NCBI RefSeq assembly: GCF_010119225.1
Contig: NZ_WNKF01000008.1
Coordinates: 124,001-188,000 of the forward strand
DNA length: 64,000 nt
Direction of reading: 5' to 3'
Origin: Cyclobacterium roseum
GTDB lineage: Bacteria > Bacteroidota > Bacteroidia > Cytophagales > Cyclobacteriaceae
Below, in pieces: positions 52,802 to 61,747 of this stretch. The first letter of the stretch is position 1; each line of letters begins with the position of its first letter. The notes beneath the pieces are model-generated. The model did no database searches and was not told the DNA's origin. It was given only the letters and a program-made list of their open reading frames with translations. Made by a program: the position numbers and the translations under genes.

Positions 52802-53944
52802 ATACCTATCCCTTTTATCATAAAGCAGCCCGGCTTCCTGCAGCGATTGGTAAACGCCGACTTTTTCCTGCTTATCCTCTTTAATAAAAGAGCTGATAAG
52901 CTTCCGGTGCAATCCGGTAGCCCTCAGCTTCCTCAGGGCGTGTCCATCCCGGAGCAGCATCAGGCTGGAATGGGGGTAGAATTCCGCCAATACATCGTAA
53001 CAATACCTGGAAAGCAATCTGTCATGGACAGCACCCACGATCAGTACCTTGCCTTCAAACTGCCTGCCTTTGTCGTAATCCACTCCATGAACCGAAAAAG
53101 GAGCTTTTTCCAATGCTTTCCAGATGGGCTGGCTTTCCTGTTTCATCCATGCTGCCAACCTGGAAGGAGGCTGCTCGTAGGGCCTGTTTGCCAGTAAATC
53201 ATAGCTGTGCTCAAACAGCCGTACTTTTACCGCCACATCATCGTCCCTATTTTCCCATAGGCCCGGCACCAAAAATCCCCACTGTAAAAAGGCATAGAAA
53301 GGAAAATCATCGGTATCACCCGTATCCGGACAAAGCCTTTCGGCATGTGCCTGCCATAAATAGGCGAACCAAAACCGGTTGGCCTGCGCTTCCGGGCAGG
53401 GGGCCGGGTCCCGGAAGTTCAGGTTTTTTTGAAGGTCAAAGAGTAGGGGGTTAAAAGAAATCAGGGAACTGACTTTTTCGGGATACAGGCTCAGGTAGTA
53501 GTGCAGGTAAGCAGCAGCACCGGAAAAGCCCACCAAATGCACCGGCTGATCTCCGGGCAAGGCTTTCCGGACCCTTTCCAGGTCCCGGGCATGCTGGTCC
53601 ACGTTCAGTAGCTGGTAGGCTTTGGACCAGTCCGTTTCCCCGGTAGCCCGGAGGGTATTCAGGAGGACTTTGGACTGATGGCGACCTTTGATTTGTACCA
53701 GGTTAAATTCATTCGCCAGTTTCCGGAGCTCCATGCCTTGCTGAAAATAGTTGTCCAGGGGATCATCCAGTAGCAAAATGGTTTCTTTTTGTTCTTCGTA
53801 GGGTTGGGAAAGGGTATAGCTGATGGTTATTTGCTTGCCGCAGGGATCCCGGTGGTCCAGGGGCACGGATATAAACCTACTGGTATCAGAAGGCGACAGG
53901 ATAAAACATGAGAATACACTTAGTATTTGTAGAAAGGCTATCAA
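52793..53944 (-). CDS. Alpha/beta hydrolase, exported
   Basis: 383 aa with an N-terminal signal (MIAFLQILSVFSCFIL) and a proline-iminopeptidase-like alpha/beta-hydrolase fold: FISVPLDHRDP start, VHLVGFSGAAAYLHYYLSLYP with the nucleophile Ser in GFSGA, an alpha-helical lid between, IVGAVHDRLLSRYC with the acid Asp and LRDGHALRKL with the His. Substrate unknown. The stop codon and last two codons (Asn-Phe-stop) lie in a REP hairpin unit, so the original C-terminus may have been replaced. Confidence 0.75.
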   Translation of the reverse strand: MIAFLQILSVFSCFILSPSDTSRFISVPLDHRDPCGKQITISYTLSQPYEEQKETILLLDDPLDNYFQQGMELRKLANEFNLVQIKGRHQSKVLLNTLRATGETDWSKAYQLLNVDQHARDLERVRKALPGDQPVHLVGFSGAAAYLHYYLSLYPEKVSSLISFNPLLFDLQKNLNFRDPAPCPEAQANRFWFAYLWQAHAERLCPDTGDTDDFPFYAFLQWGFLVPGLWENRDDDVAVKVRLFEHSYDLLANRPYEQPPSRLAAWMKQESQPIWKALEKAPFSVHGVDYDKGRQFEGKVLIVGAVHDRLLSRYCYDVLAEFYPHSSLMLLRDGHALRKLRATGLHRKLISSFIKEDKQEKVGVYQSLQEAGLLYDKRDRYNF

Positions 53945-54104
53945 AACAGCGTTTGATTTACGTTTACAATCGGAGGCCTAAAGAATTTCTCCTTAAACTC
54001 AGCTAGGAATGGGGTCCAGTAGTTGAAAATAGCTTGTTTAAAAATCTAATCCAATTATGAATATAGTCTATATCGTTAAATGATGTGAAATAGTGCCTTT
54101 TTTG

Positions 54105-55208
54105 TTAGTCGAACGAAGGTAAATCAAAAACAGCAATTCCAGGATCTTCATCTGTGGTGATACCATACAATTTGCCAGCCTGCTCATTTACGGCAAGGGC
54201 CCGGATGCTCGTATCCAGTTTTAATTCACATATAATAGTACCCAGTAGATCAAATACGTAGATTTCAGTCGCATATTCGCTGCCTTCACGTACTTTCCTG
54301 AATGTTCTGCCACAATAGAGGCCATAAATGTAATCATCGCTTACCTCTACGGCAGCATAAGCCATGGGTTCGTTGATGTCTACGATGACACCATTGGATT
54401 TACCGCCGGAAGTCGCTACTGTAAACTCAGGAATAAAATTATATGGACCATCTACCAGATATATTTGTTCCGATTTCTTATCTAAAATTTCCAGGCGGTC
54501 CCGGTATGCACTGGCATATGCGTAGGTTTGGTTACGTTGATTTCCCTGAAAATAGCCTAGGTGCAGATCGGCCATCATGTAATCAGTAAAATCTTTTCGA
54601 ACCAAAATGTCTTTCCATTTGCCATAATTTTTAATTCGCTGCCCATCCAAACTAAACTCTACGAATCGAAAGGGATCGTTGACCATTCGGCACATCACCG
54701 TGCTATCGGAAGAAAACTTCATCGCCATTGCCATAAAAAAATCTCCCTCTTGTTTGATTTGATTGGAAGAAAGGGAGGTAGTGTCTTCCAGACTGAATTC
54801 GGAAAACCGCTTCTCCATGGCACTGTACACCCAAAATGTATTTTCATTTGAACCTGCATCCATTCCGGCAACATCCGAAAGTTCACCAGGACCAAATCCG
54901 ATCACTCCTTTAGCACCCAGGTAATCCATTTTTTGGCTGTGAATAAGGTGAATGGGAGGGAATTCGTCATAGGTTCTTTTGCTCTCTCCTACAATCAACA
55001 GATCATTGTTTGTGAACAAGGTATATGGCATTTTCAATTCAGGATAATACTTTTTTTTACCCTGAAGGGAGATCGACTTTGGCAGCGTTTCGAAGGAAAA
55101 GGTTTTTTCGTTTTTGGCCCGCTCTGTAACTGGTGTGCAAGAAACAATTAGTATAGACACCGTAAATGGAATCGCTAGTAAAAATGATAAGCCTCGAAGA
55201 TAGATCAT
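54105..55208 (-). CDS. Six-bladed beta-propeller lipoprotein (BF3164-like), copy 1
   Basis: About 367 aa. Signal peptide with lipobox (LLAIPFTVSILIVSC), so it is anchored as a lipoprotein. The remaining sequence repeats propeller-like blades: LLIVGESKR, PPIHLIHSQ, GFGPGELSDVAG, FWVYSAMEKRFSEF, NDPFRFVEFSLDGQRIKNYG, and the end YGITTDEDPGIAVFDLPSFD. It is a close paralogue of the protein at 60048-61160. ATG 55208 is used because it starts the signal peptide; an upstream ATG at 55265 adds 19 residues. Function unknown. Confidence 0.8.
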   Translation of the reverse strand: MIYLRGLSFLLAIPFTVSILIVSCTPVTERAKNEKTFSFETLPKSISLQGKKKYYPELKMPYTLFTNNDLLIVGESKRTYDEFPPIHLIHSQKMDYLGAKGVIGFGPGELSDVAGMDAGSNENTFWVYSAMEKRFSEFSLEDTTSLSSNQIKQEGDFFMAMAMKFSSDSTVMCRMVNDPFRFVEFSLDGQRIKNYGKWKDILVRKDFTDYMMADLHLGYFQGNQRNQTYAYASAYRDRLEILDKKSEQIYLVDGPYNFIPEFTVATSGGKSNGVIVDINEPMAYAAVEVSDDYIYGLYCGRTFRKVREGSEYATEIYVFDLLGTIICELKLDTSIRALAVNEQAGKLYGITTDEDPGIAVFDLPSFD

Positions 55209-55292
55209 TGTTTTTTGGGGTGGGTTTGGCTTTAAATTAATATAAATAATATAGAAAAATAACATCTGTTATTCAGGGCTTCTAAATTTCAT

Positions 55293-55442
55293 TTACAATT
55301 TACTCATCTCCAAACGGAAAAATCCCATTTCATCATTCCCATTCTCATAAATCCAGATTTTCCCACCGTTCGCAAAATGTTTACCCGGCTTTTTGTTCAT
55401 TTGGGGGGGCTTAAGTCGTTTAATAGTATCATCTTTTATCAC
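55293..55442 (-). pseudogene. 3' remnant of a propeller gene (49 codons)
   Basis: The frame begins GTG overlapping the upstream stop (GTGA) and reads to TAA, ending GGKIWIYENGNDEMGFFRLEM then SKL. This is the kind of final blade seen in six-bladed propeller lipoproteins, without the rest. No signal peptide, too short for a domain. Either a remnant of a deleted paralogue or a very small coupled gene. Confidence 0.5.
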
Positions 55443-56605
55443 TCCATTTTTTTAAGCACTAGTTTATATAACTTGAAATAATCTTTTTCAGTATTGGGGT
55501 CTTCCTTTCCTACCATCCATAGCTCGCCATTGCGGAGTAGCATTTCCTCAGCCACTAGTCCCTTTGGAACAAAATCGTTTAACCGATTACCCAATGAATC
55601 AAAAATGGCAATTCTATTTGGGTATTTTTCTTGCATGCGCTCTCTAAAAAACGTTGCCTCTTCTGGTGATTTATTCATTAAACCCTGTTCAATATCCACT
55701 CTATTAAATCCTGGAAAATAAGAAATAATATAATATCCATCGATAATATTAATGGCCTCTATTCTGCCGGTTCTATTACGTAAATGCATGAAGTTAGCAA
55801 CGGAAGAGTAGTCATTTCCACCTTTAAAATAGCGATATTCCTCAAGATCAAGTGGAATTTTCTTTACCAAGGCGTAGGGGGCTACGCTTTTAAAAGCATA
55901 AATAACGGGTTCTATGCCAAACGCTACATATATTAGATCTTCTGAAACTGTGAAAATTGGTTTCCAGGAATGAGCAAAGAAATATTTTCCGTTTCGGAAG
56001 ATACTGGTCTCTGGAATCTTAAGAAACGGTTCCCTCTCTCCTGTTTCAGGGTCAAGCCAAGAGAGCAAATATAAATCCTTATAATGATCACTATCACGTA
56101 CGTTTACGCCGCGATAGTCCTGTTCCTCAAAAATATAACGATCCCCAATTTTTTCCATCCCAAACTGCATAGCAAGTTGTTTGAATATGGGAGGTTGAAA
56201 ATCTTGGTGATCTACCTGAGATAAAAGCTTTCCTGAAAAATCATATCTTAAAAACCCATTGTATCCATAGGCGATAAATGAGCTGTCGCTTTCAATTTTG
56301 AGGGGAGAAATAAGGCCACCGTAGCTATCAGGAACATCCCCGGATTTTAAATAGGAATGTAAGATGTTCCCGTCAAAATCCGCTACCAGGATTTTTGCCA
56401 AGAACTCCTTTTGTTCCATAAAGACTACCGTTTCAGATAATGGGTCAACATCATGTACAATAGGAGTACCTAAATAGTAAATCTGTATGCTGTCCAACTT
56501 TTGAAGTGAAACGGTATTAACCGCTTTTTCGGATGCTGTATGTTCTTTTTTTTGACAGGAACTTAAAAATGTGAGTATGGTAAAAAGGAAGATCAAATTC
56601 TTCAT
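55439..56605 (-). CDS. Six-bladed beta-propeller lipoprotein (DUF4221-like)
   Basis: About 388 aa with a lipoprotein signal (MKNLIFLFTILTFLSSC, then QKKE). Sequence features: VHDVDPLSETVVFMEQKEF, ADFDGNILHSYLKSGDVPDSYGG, AYGYNGFLRYDFSGKLL, LDPETGEREPFLKIPETSIFRNGKYFF, AYFPGFNRVDIEQ-type (SYFPGFNRVDIEQG) and IAIFDSLGNRLNDFVPKGLVAEEML. A neighbouring ATG at 56620 adds five residues. Found often with NVEALA-type loci in this phylum; function unknown. Confidence 0.75.
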   Translation of the reverse strand: MKNLIFLFTILTFLSSCQKKEHTASEKAVNTVSLQKLDSIQIYYLGTPIVHDVDPLSETVVFMEQKEFLAKILVADFDGNILHSYLKSGDVPDSYGGLISPLKIESDSSFIAYGYNGFLRYDFSGKLLSQVDHQDFQPPIFKQLAMQFGMEKIGDRYIFEEQDYRGVNVRDSDHYKDLYLLSWLDPETGEREPFLKIPETSIFRNGKYFFAHSWKPIFTVSEDLIYVAFGIEPVIYAFKSVAPYALVKKIPLDLEEYRYFKGGNDYSSVANFMHLRNRTGRIEAINIIDGYYIISYFPGFNRVDIEQGLMNKSPEEATFFRERMQEKYPNRIAIFDSLGNRLNDFVPKGLVAEEMLLRNGELWMVGKEDPNTEKDYFKLYKLVLKKME

Positions 56606-56620
56606 ATACATTTTAGCCAT

Positions 56621-57544
56621 TGAATTTGGTATAATTTATTTTAGTTAACTCAAATTAACAAATAAATAAGTGGTAGTCAATCAAAAAATTTAATTTAAAT
56701 TCGGGTTTTTATTTTATTATTGGCTCTTACTTACGTAGTGTCAGTAACCATGCTATTAAATAGTTGTAAAAAAGAGCAGCTTTATGAAATGATAAAGAGG
56801 TTTTTAGAAATTTGGAAAAAGTTCCCCTCTCCTTCAAAGGCCACCGCTCAAAAGGTGGCAAGAAGCCTACCCTGGTAGCATTCCACTTTTTACCCGGCCT
56901 TCTGTCATCCTAAAATTTTTCTAAATTTTCGGAAATGGGATCAGGATGTGTTCTGAATGGCCTTTTTTGTGAGGTGCGTTGGAACGAGTTCCTTTTTGAT
57001 GCTGGTCCGTTTGGATTTGGATACCAGCTGACGAAGATCGTTTTGTATCGTTATTTCTCTTTTCTTTCCATGGATAGATTGGATTAAAACACAACTGACT
57101 AAACACCTTCTGTTTATTTTTTTAAAAGCAAGTGTCAATTCATCTTGCATACTTTTCAGGGGGCAGCAGCAGGAATGGCCGCTTCCATCCAGGCAATGAA
57201 TGGTTTGCACATAATTATCTACCGAAAGATGGGTGGCCAACTGCAGATTAACTGGTTTAAACGCCAGTAGAGTTAGTGTTGACTTTCCTGAATAGATGGT
57301 TCGGGAACTGGATCATGCTGTTCAAAAATTGGAAATTATCCGGCAAAGTTTGATCAACGTTTTTATTTCTGATAAATAAAAGGAGCCCGTTAAATTTAAT
57401 GGCAATCCTGATGAATTCAAAGGTGGTATGCGTGACCAAAAATTGATGTCCATCACCTAATCCTTCAAATTTACGGCACTAGAGAAAAAAACGTTAAGAA
57501 AATGAATTTCTTGGAATATTTAACGCAATTAATAGGGAAAACAA
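56621..57544. other. Gene-poor stretch in the lipoprotein cluster
   Basis: About 920 bases without a supported gene. A plus-strand frame (56720-56878, TTG start) reads LALTYVVSVTMLLNSCKKEQ and resembles the N-terminus of a lipoprotein, but it ends after 52 residues. Minus-strand ORFs of 99 (56941-57240) and 60 (57257-57439) residues are open, the first with a CCCPLK cluster, but match no family I know. Probably decayed sequence. Confidence 0.35.
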
Positions 57545-58414
57545 TTATTCACTTAAATAATTTAAAACTACAGCAAAATGCTCTTTTTTGGTATCAAAAA
57601 TACCGATAGCGCCACCAGGAAAGTAAAAACCAGGATATTGGTTTTCATTCGATTCCCTTTGAAAGGGGATAACCATGGACAGTTCCGTTTTCTTATTTTT
57701 TGGCTTTACCAGGTCAAAAATCAAAAAAATGGCCTTATATCTTCCAGGTATTACAATTTCTTTGTCCTCTAAATCTATTTTCGTCCAGCCATAATTTTCG
57801 AGTCTGCACAAAAGGGGTTTATTGTATAAATCCTGAAATTCGGCTACCTGATATATTTTTCCTTTTTTTAGATTTCGTACTTTATCAGACACCATTACCC
57901 GTAAGGTAAATTCAATATTTTTGTCACCATTTTCGGATAAATATAGGCTTAAACCGGAAAGTAACTTTGTCTCGTTACCTTTCATTTCGAAAAAGCTGGC
58001 ATAGCGCATTATGCCAGCTTTTCGTTTTTCTCGCTTATTTCGAGATATTGAAATTGGGAGACTCCTGTTCCCTATAGTGTATGACTTCAAGCTATTGGAT
58101 AACACGACAACTTCTTCCAAATCGAAATATTGAGTGTTTAGGTATAAGACAGTATCTTTTCTTAGGTCATTCCACGAAAAAGTGCCTTCCAAATAGCCTG
58201 TGGCTGAAATATTAAAAATCTCATTTTTTCCATACTGGGTCAGGTTAAGACTGAATTTTCCATTTTGATCCGAGGAAAACCAATCCTCGCTGTTTAGCAC
58301 AGTAATTTTGGCAAAACTGACGGGATCTCCTTCGGTGGACATTAGCTGCCACGCCTGCTGTCCGTACAGACAGGGGCTTATAGACAGGAGGAACAAGAAG
58401 ATTTTAAATTTCAT
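57545..58414 (-). CDS. Exported carboxypeptidase-regulatory-like domain protein
   Basis: 289 aa. Signal peptide (MKFKIFLFLLSISPCLYGQ), then a CarboxypepD_reg-like beta-sandwich (AWQLMSTEGDPVSFAKITVLNSEDWFSSDQNGKFSLNL ... YLNTQYFDLEEVVV), as found at the N-terminus of TonB-dependent receptors and similar envelope proteins; here there is no barrel. The C-terminal 150 residues form a second, unidentified beta-rich domain (FPGGAIGIFDTKKEHFAVVLNYL). Its ATG overlaps the stop of the preceding propeller gene by four bases. Confidence 0.75.
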   Translation of the reverse strand: MKFKIFLFLLSISPCLYGQQAWQLMSTEGDPVSFAKITVLNSEDWFSSDQNGKFSLNLTQYGKNEIFNISATGYLEGTFSWNDLRKDTVLYLNTQYFDLEEVVVLSNSLKSYTIGNRSLPISISRNKREKRKAGIMRYASFFEMKGNETKLLSGLSLYLSENGDKNIEFTLRVMVSDKVRNLKKGKIYQVAEFQDLYNKPLLCRLENYGWTKIDLEDKEIVIPGRYKAIFLIFDLVKPKNKKTELSMVIPFQRESNENQYPGFYFPGGAIGIFDTKKEHFAVVLNYLSE

Positions 58415-59544
58415 AAATTGGGTATTTTATTAAACCTGTATTTTATCATCAACGGGTTTTCAATATCTATTGACTTTATCCATTCTAAATTTAAGCCAAT
58501 TTCCATCAGCATTTCTTCATTATACTCATCAGGATAAAGTACGGTGAGGTTATATCCGGCTGAAACATTCAATGGTCTTAAAAAAAGATCGTCTGCGGTA
58601 CTTATCTCACCAATTACAACTGCCTGATCTGCGTTTAAATCATAAAGGCCCAGTTTTACGTTTTCTGGATTACCTAAATAAAAATTAAAACTGATCAGGT
58701 TTTCATGCAAATTGAAGTTATGGACGGCAAAGGCATATTCGCGGGTTTGTAATAGTTCATGAAAATCATCCGCATCGTCAATTCCCCAATTTAAGCCAGG
58801 TATTTTAAACTCACCGAAGTCTATCCAGTAAACAGGTTGCATCTCCGATTTTCCTAACAAGTATACCATTTCCGAAAGAGGTTCTGTAAAATACCAAAAA
58901 CCATTGTTATCAGATAAATTACCAATTTGAGTTGCCTCGATGAGCCCAGGTGGCTTCGGGAAGTTTTCAACTATTCTCAAATCCTTATCAAGGAATACTA
59001 TACCCAAATACGAATCATCGGTATGCCAGTCATCAAAGACAGCTAAAGCTTGTTTCTGATTTTCTAAAAAAATTAAATCCATGATATAATAGTCCACATT
59101 TTTTGATTTTATATAATCAAATTCTGGAAAGCTGTACCAATTGGCTTTACCCAAATTTCGATCATAAACAATTAACTCCTCGTCCCAGACCAGATAGGAA
59201 AATAAAGAAAGGTATTCCTCAGGCCCCTCGCCTGCTTTTTGAAGGCTATTTACGAAATTTCCGGCAGAATCAAACAAATAGATGGCTTTAGAAAAATTTG
59301 GATCGTGCATCAACCAATATGGGTGAACATATCTTATTGATTCAATTTTTCCTAAAATAATCGAATCTGGCAAGGAAAGTTGTAGACCTTCAACTTCAGT
59401 GCTCAGTTCCAATAAATTGAAGTTTCTACTTGTAAATTCGGAAAAGTCTAATCGATCACCTTCTCTTATGTTCTTATCTGTTTCACAAGAAAATAAAAGT
59501 GTAATAACAAACATACCGTTAAGCCAATTATTTCTCACCGTCAT
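58411..59544 (-). CDS. Six-bladed beta-propeller lipoprotein, divergent copy
   Basis: 377 aa. Lipoprotein signal near the N-terminus (GMFVITLLFSC, Cys about residue 20). Blade-like motifs: KAIYLFDSAGNFVNSLQKAGEGPEEYLSLF (typical GxGPxE hairpin), WDEELIVYDRNLGKANWYSFPEFDYIKSK, GLYDLNADQAVVIGEI and the C-terminal NPLMIKYRF. It differs strongly from the two BF3164-like copies. Coupled downstream to the carboxypeptidase-regulatory-like gene and overlapping upstream the truncated glycosyltransferase-like gene by 17 bases. Confidence 0.75.
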   Translation of the reverse strand: MTVRNNWLNGMFVITLLFSCETDKNIREGDRLDFSEFTSRNFNLLELSTEVEGLQLSLPDSIILGKIESIRYVHPYWLMHDPNFSKAIYLFDSAGNFVNSLQKAGEGPEEYLSLFSYLVWDEELIVYDRNLGKANWYSFPEFDYIKSKNVDYYIMDLIFLENQKQALAVFDDWHTDDSYLGIVFLDKDLRIVENFPKPPGLIEATQIGNLSDNNGFWYFTEPLSEMVYLLGKSEMQPVYWIDFGEFKIPGLNWGIDDADDFHELLQTREYAFAVHNFNLHENLISFNFYLGNPENVKLGLYDLNADQAVVIGEISTADDLFLRPLNVSAGYNLTVLYPDEYNEEMLMEIGLNLEWIKSIDIENPLMIKYRFNKIPNL

Positions 59545-60040
59545 TTGAACTGTATTTTATAAAATGCCACCATATTTGGTTAAACTTTTCATTTTCCTTT
59601 ATAGGCCACCAGGGCCATTCCGGCTCCTCCTTATAGCGGCGGATATGACTGCTGATAAAATCAGTGTCCAGGGTGGAAAAAGCTTCAAAAAAGGCTCTCC
59701 AATCTCCCGAGAACGCCACATCGTCCTCAATGCACCAGTAGTAATCGTAATGCGGATGAGAAAGGTAAAATTTCAGCAAGGGGAAATGGTTGCTGCCCGG
59801 AACCAGGGAAAAGCCAAGGGGGAAATAGTTCAGGGAGGTTAATACCTCATCGGTAAAGGTAAAAGTATTCAGGCCATTTAGCTCAAGATCAGATCTTTCC
59901 TCTGATAAATGGTACAATACGATAGTATCCCCAATATCTTGAGTAGCTGTAAACAGATCCTGGTATTTTTGGATTAAAGGGAGTGAGGTTTTATTGGTGA
60001 CGATTAAAAAAGATTGGGTTGGCGAAGTAATTTTGCCCAT
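59528..60040 (-). CDS. Glycosyltransferase-like protein, probably truncated
   Basis: 170 aa starting MGKITSPTQSFLIVTNKTSLP and containing DYYWCIEDDVAFSGDWRAFFEAFSTL, a nucleotide-sugar DxD-like region of family A type. The C-terminus stops after the Trp-rich segment EWPWWPIKENEKFNQIWWHF, where relatives would continue for about 100 residues or more. It overlaps the start of the following propeller gene by 17 bases. Either a cut gene or a short variant; activity is doubtful. Confidence 0.55.
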   Translation of the reverse strand: MGKITSPTQSFLIVTNKTSLPLIQKYQDLFTATQDIGDTIVLYHLSEERSDLELNGLNTFTFTDEVLTSLNYFPLGFSLVPGSNHFPLLKFYLSHPHYDYYWCIEDDVAFSGDWRAFFEAFSTLDTDFISSHIRRYKEEPEWPWWPIKENEKFNQIWWHFIKYSSNDGEK

Positions 60041-60047
60041 TGAGCTA

Positions 60048-61160
60048 TCATTTTAGGTTAGGTAAATCAAAAACAGCAAGTCCAGGATTTTCATCTGTTG
60101 TGATACCGTATATTTTTTGGTTTTCTTCGTCCACAGTCAATCCTCTGATTGAAATATTCAATATAAATTTGGATTTAATAGTACCTTCCAGGTCAAATAC
60201 ATAAATATCATTGGCTATTTCACTGCTTTCACTTTTTTGTTTTTCTGTTTTACCAGAATATAGCCCAAAAATATAGTTTTTAGATATAGAAATATCATAA
60301 TAGGCCGATGGTTCAGCTGCATCTACAATTAATTTACCAGATGAGCCGGATGAATTAACAATAGTAAATTCGGGAATGTAATTGAAGGGACCATCTGTAA
60401 TGAAAATGCTCCCGCTTTCTTTGTTTAAAATTTCAATCCTATCTCTGTAAAAACCAGCGGATGCGTAAATATTATTTTGCTGATTTCCTTTAAACCGACC
60501 TAAATGTAAATCAGACATCATATAATTGGTTAGATCCTCCCTGACTAAATGATCTTGCCATTTTCCGTAATTTGCTAAGCGCCTTCCATCAATCGAAAAT
60601 TCTACAAACTGATGGGGGTCATTTACCAAACGACACATTACCGTACTATCTGACGACCAAGCCATGGCCATGGCCATAAAGAGGTCTCCTTCTTGTTTAA
60701 TTTGATTTTTTGATAAAGTTGTGGTATCATCTAGGGTAAATTCTGAAAAATATTTTGACATAGCGCTATAAACCCAGAAAGTATTTTCTTTTCCACCCAA
60801 ATCAATCCCTGAAACGTCAGAAACTTCACCAGGTCCAAAGCCTCTTTTACCGAAGGGCCGCAAATATTTCATGTTTTTTGCATCTATGATATGTATCGGA
60901 GGATACTCTTCAGGTATCCTTCTGCTTTCGCCAATGATTAACTTATTGTTTTTTACGAAAATTTTTAGGGGGTTTTTTATATTTTCGAAAAAGTATTTGT
61001 TGCCAACCAGGTTCATTGTTCTAGGTATCGTTTTTTCCGTAAAGCTTTTTAAATTATCGGATTTCAATTTGTCTTCTGAACAATTTGTCAAGGGTAATAG
61101 TATAACGATTAATATTGCTACATTTATTAAAATCTGATTTGTATTTTTAGTTAAAGTCAC
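60048..61160 (-). CDS. Six-bladed beta-propeller lipoprotein (BF3164-like), copy 2
   Basis: 370 aa. Lipoprotein signal (ILINVAILIVILLPLTNC) and the same blades as copy 1: IIGESRRIPEEYPPIHIID, RGFGPGEVSDVSGIDLGGKENTFWVYSAMSKYFSEF, CRLVNDPHQFVEFSIDGRRLANYGKWQDHL, ITTDENPGLAVFDLPNL. It shares most of its motifs with the gene at 54105-55208, so the two arose by duplication. A small Cys-rich NVEALA-like frame lies just upstream, as in other Bacteroidota loci. Confidence 0.82.
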   Translation of the reverse strand: MTLTKNTNQILINVAILIVILLPLTNCSEDKLKSDNLKSFTEKTIPRTMNLVGNKYFFENIKNPLKIFVKNNKLIIGESRRIPEEYPPIHIIDAKNMKYLRPFGKRGFGPGEVSDVSGIDLGGKENTFWVYSAMSKYFSEFTLDDTTTLSKNQIKQEGDLFMAMAMAWSSDSTVMCRLVNDPHQFVEFSIDGRRLANYGKWQDHLVREDLTNYMMSDLHLGRFKGNQQNNIYASAGFYRDRIEILNKESGSIFITDGPFNYIPEFTIVNSSGSSGKLIVDAAEPSAYYDISISKNYIFGLYSGKTEKQKSESSEIANDIYVFDLEGTIKSKFILNISIRGLTVDEENQKIYGITTDENPGLAVFDLPNLK

Positions 61161-61192
61161 AACAGTATTAATTTACTATTTACGATAGATTA

Positions 61193-61411
61193 TTAGTGAC
61201 AGACATCACCAGGAAAACGTCTTTCAACTGCTTTGTCCTCTGTCCATACTATTCCAGATTCATCCGTGCAATACGAATCACCTGGGCAACACATGTAGCC
61301 ATACTCACATCCACCATCGGCCTCTGCATTAAATGAATTGAACAATCCAACACTCATGGCAACCACACCTGCTGCCAGGGTTGCTTTTTGTTATGTCATT
61401 TACTTTTTCAT
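61193..61411 (-). pseudogene. NVEALA-like small Cys-rich secreted peptide, N-terminus broken
   Basis: The intact frame reads KATLAAGVVAMSVGLFNSFNAEA, then GGCEYGYMCCPGDSYC and ends FPGDVCH; this is a signal peptide plus a 45-residue Cys-rich mature part (five Cys), like the NVEALA peptides that go with BF3164-like genes. In the same frame the first codons read ATG AAA AAG TAA ATG ACA TAA, i.e. two stops within seven codons. A second frame reads KVNDITK in between; single-base indels in two A5 tracts would restore one continuous start. No other good start exists. Confidence 0.65.
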
Positions 61412-61491
61412 GCGATTTTTTTGTTTTATGGTTAAAAGATAAATAAATTAAACCATTTAAAAATTTATTTCAAATAGGAAAATTTGCATTT

Positions 61492-61544
61492 CCCGTGAAC
61501 GGGTACCTTTTTCCCGTGAGTGGACACTTTTTTCCCGTAACCGG
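61492..61544. repeat. Three CCCGTGAAC palindromic repeats, 21-bp period (left group)
   Basis: CCCGTGAACGGG (61492), CCCGTGAGTGG (61513) and CCCGTAACCGG (61534) are spaced exactly 21 bases apart, each followed by a T run. Preceded by TTCAAATAGG, which recurs before the copy at 63220. The rest of the 61412-61747 interval is AT-rich, with nothing else recognised. Confidence 0.75.
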
Positions 61545-61747
61545 AATGATCGCTTGCCCTAAAGTAAAGGGAATCAGGGGATGATAGAGAAAGTGAGTAG
61601 GAGAAGAAGGGACTTAGAGACGAAAAGGGAGAACTGGTGATTTATGATTTAGGATTTATGATGTTCCCTAAAAAGCGTTGGCGGTTTGGTTATACATTCC
61701 TTTGCTCTTTCAATTTTTAGAACCACTCGAAATAACCGTAAATAATC

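Noticed and set aside
52596-53197. ORFs reading through the right array, including one of 189 codons on the plus strand
   Set aside because: The first part is repeat sequence and the rest is antisense to the hydrolase gene.
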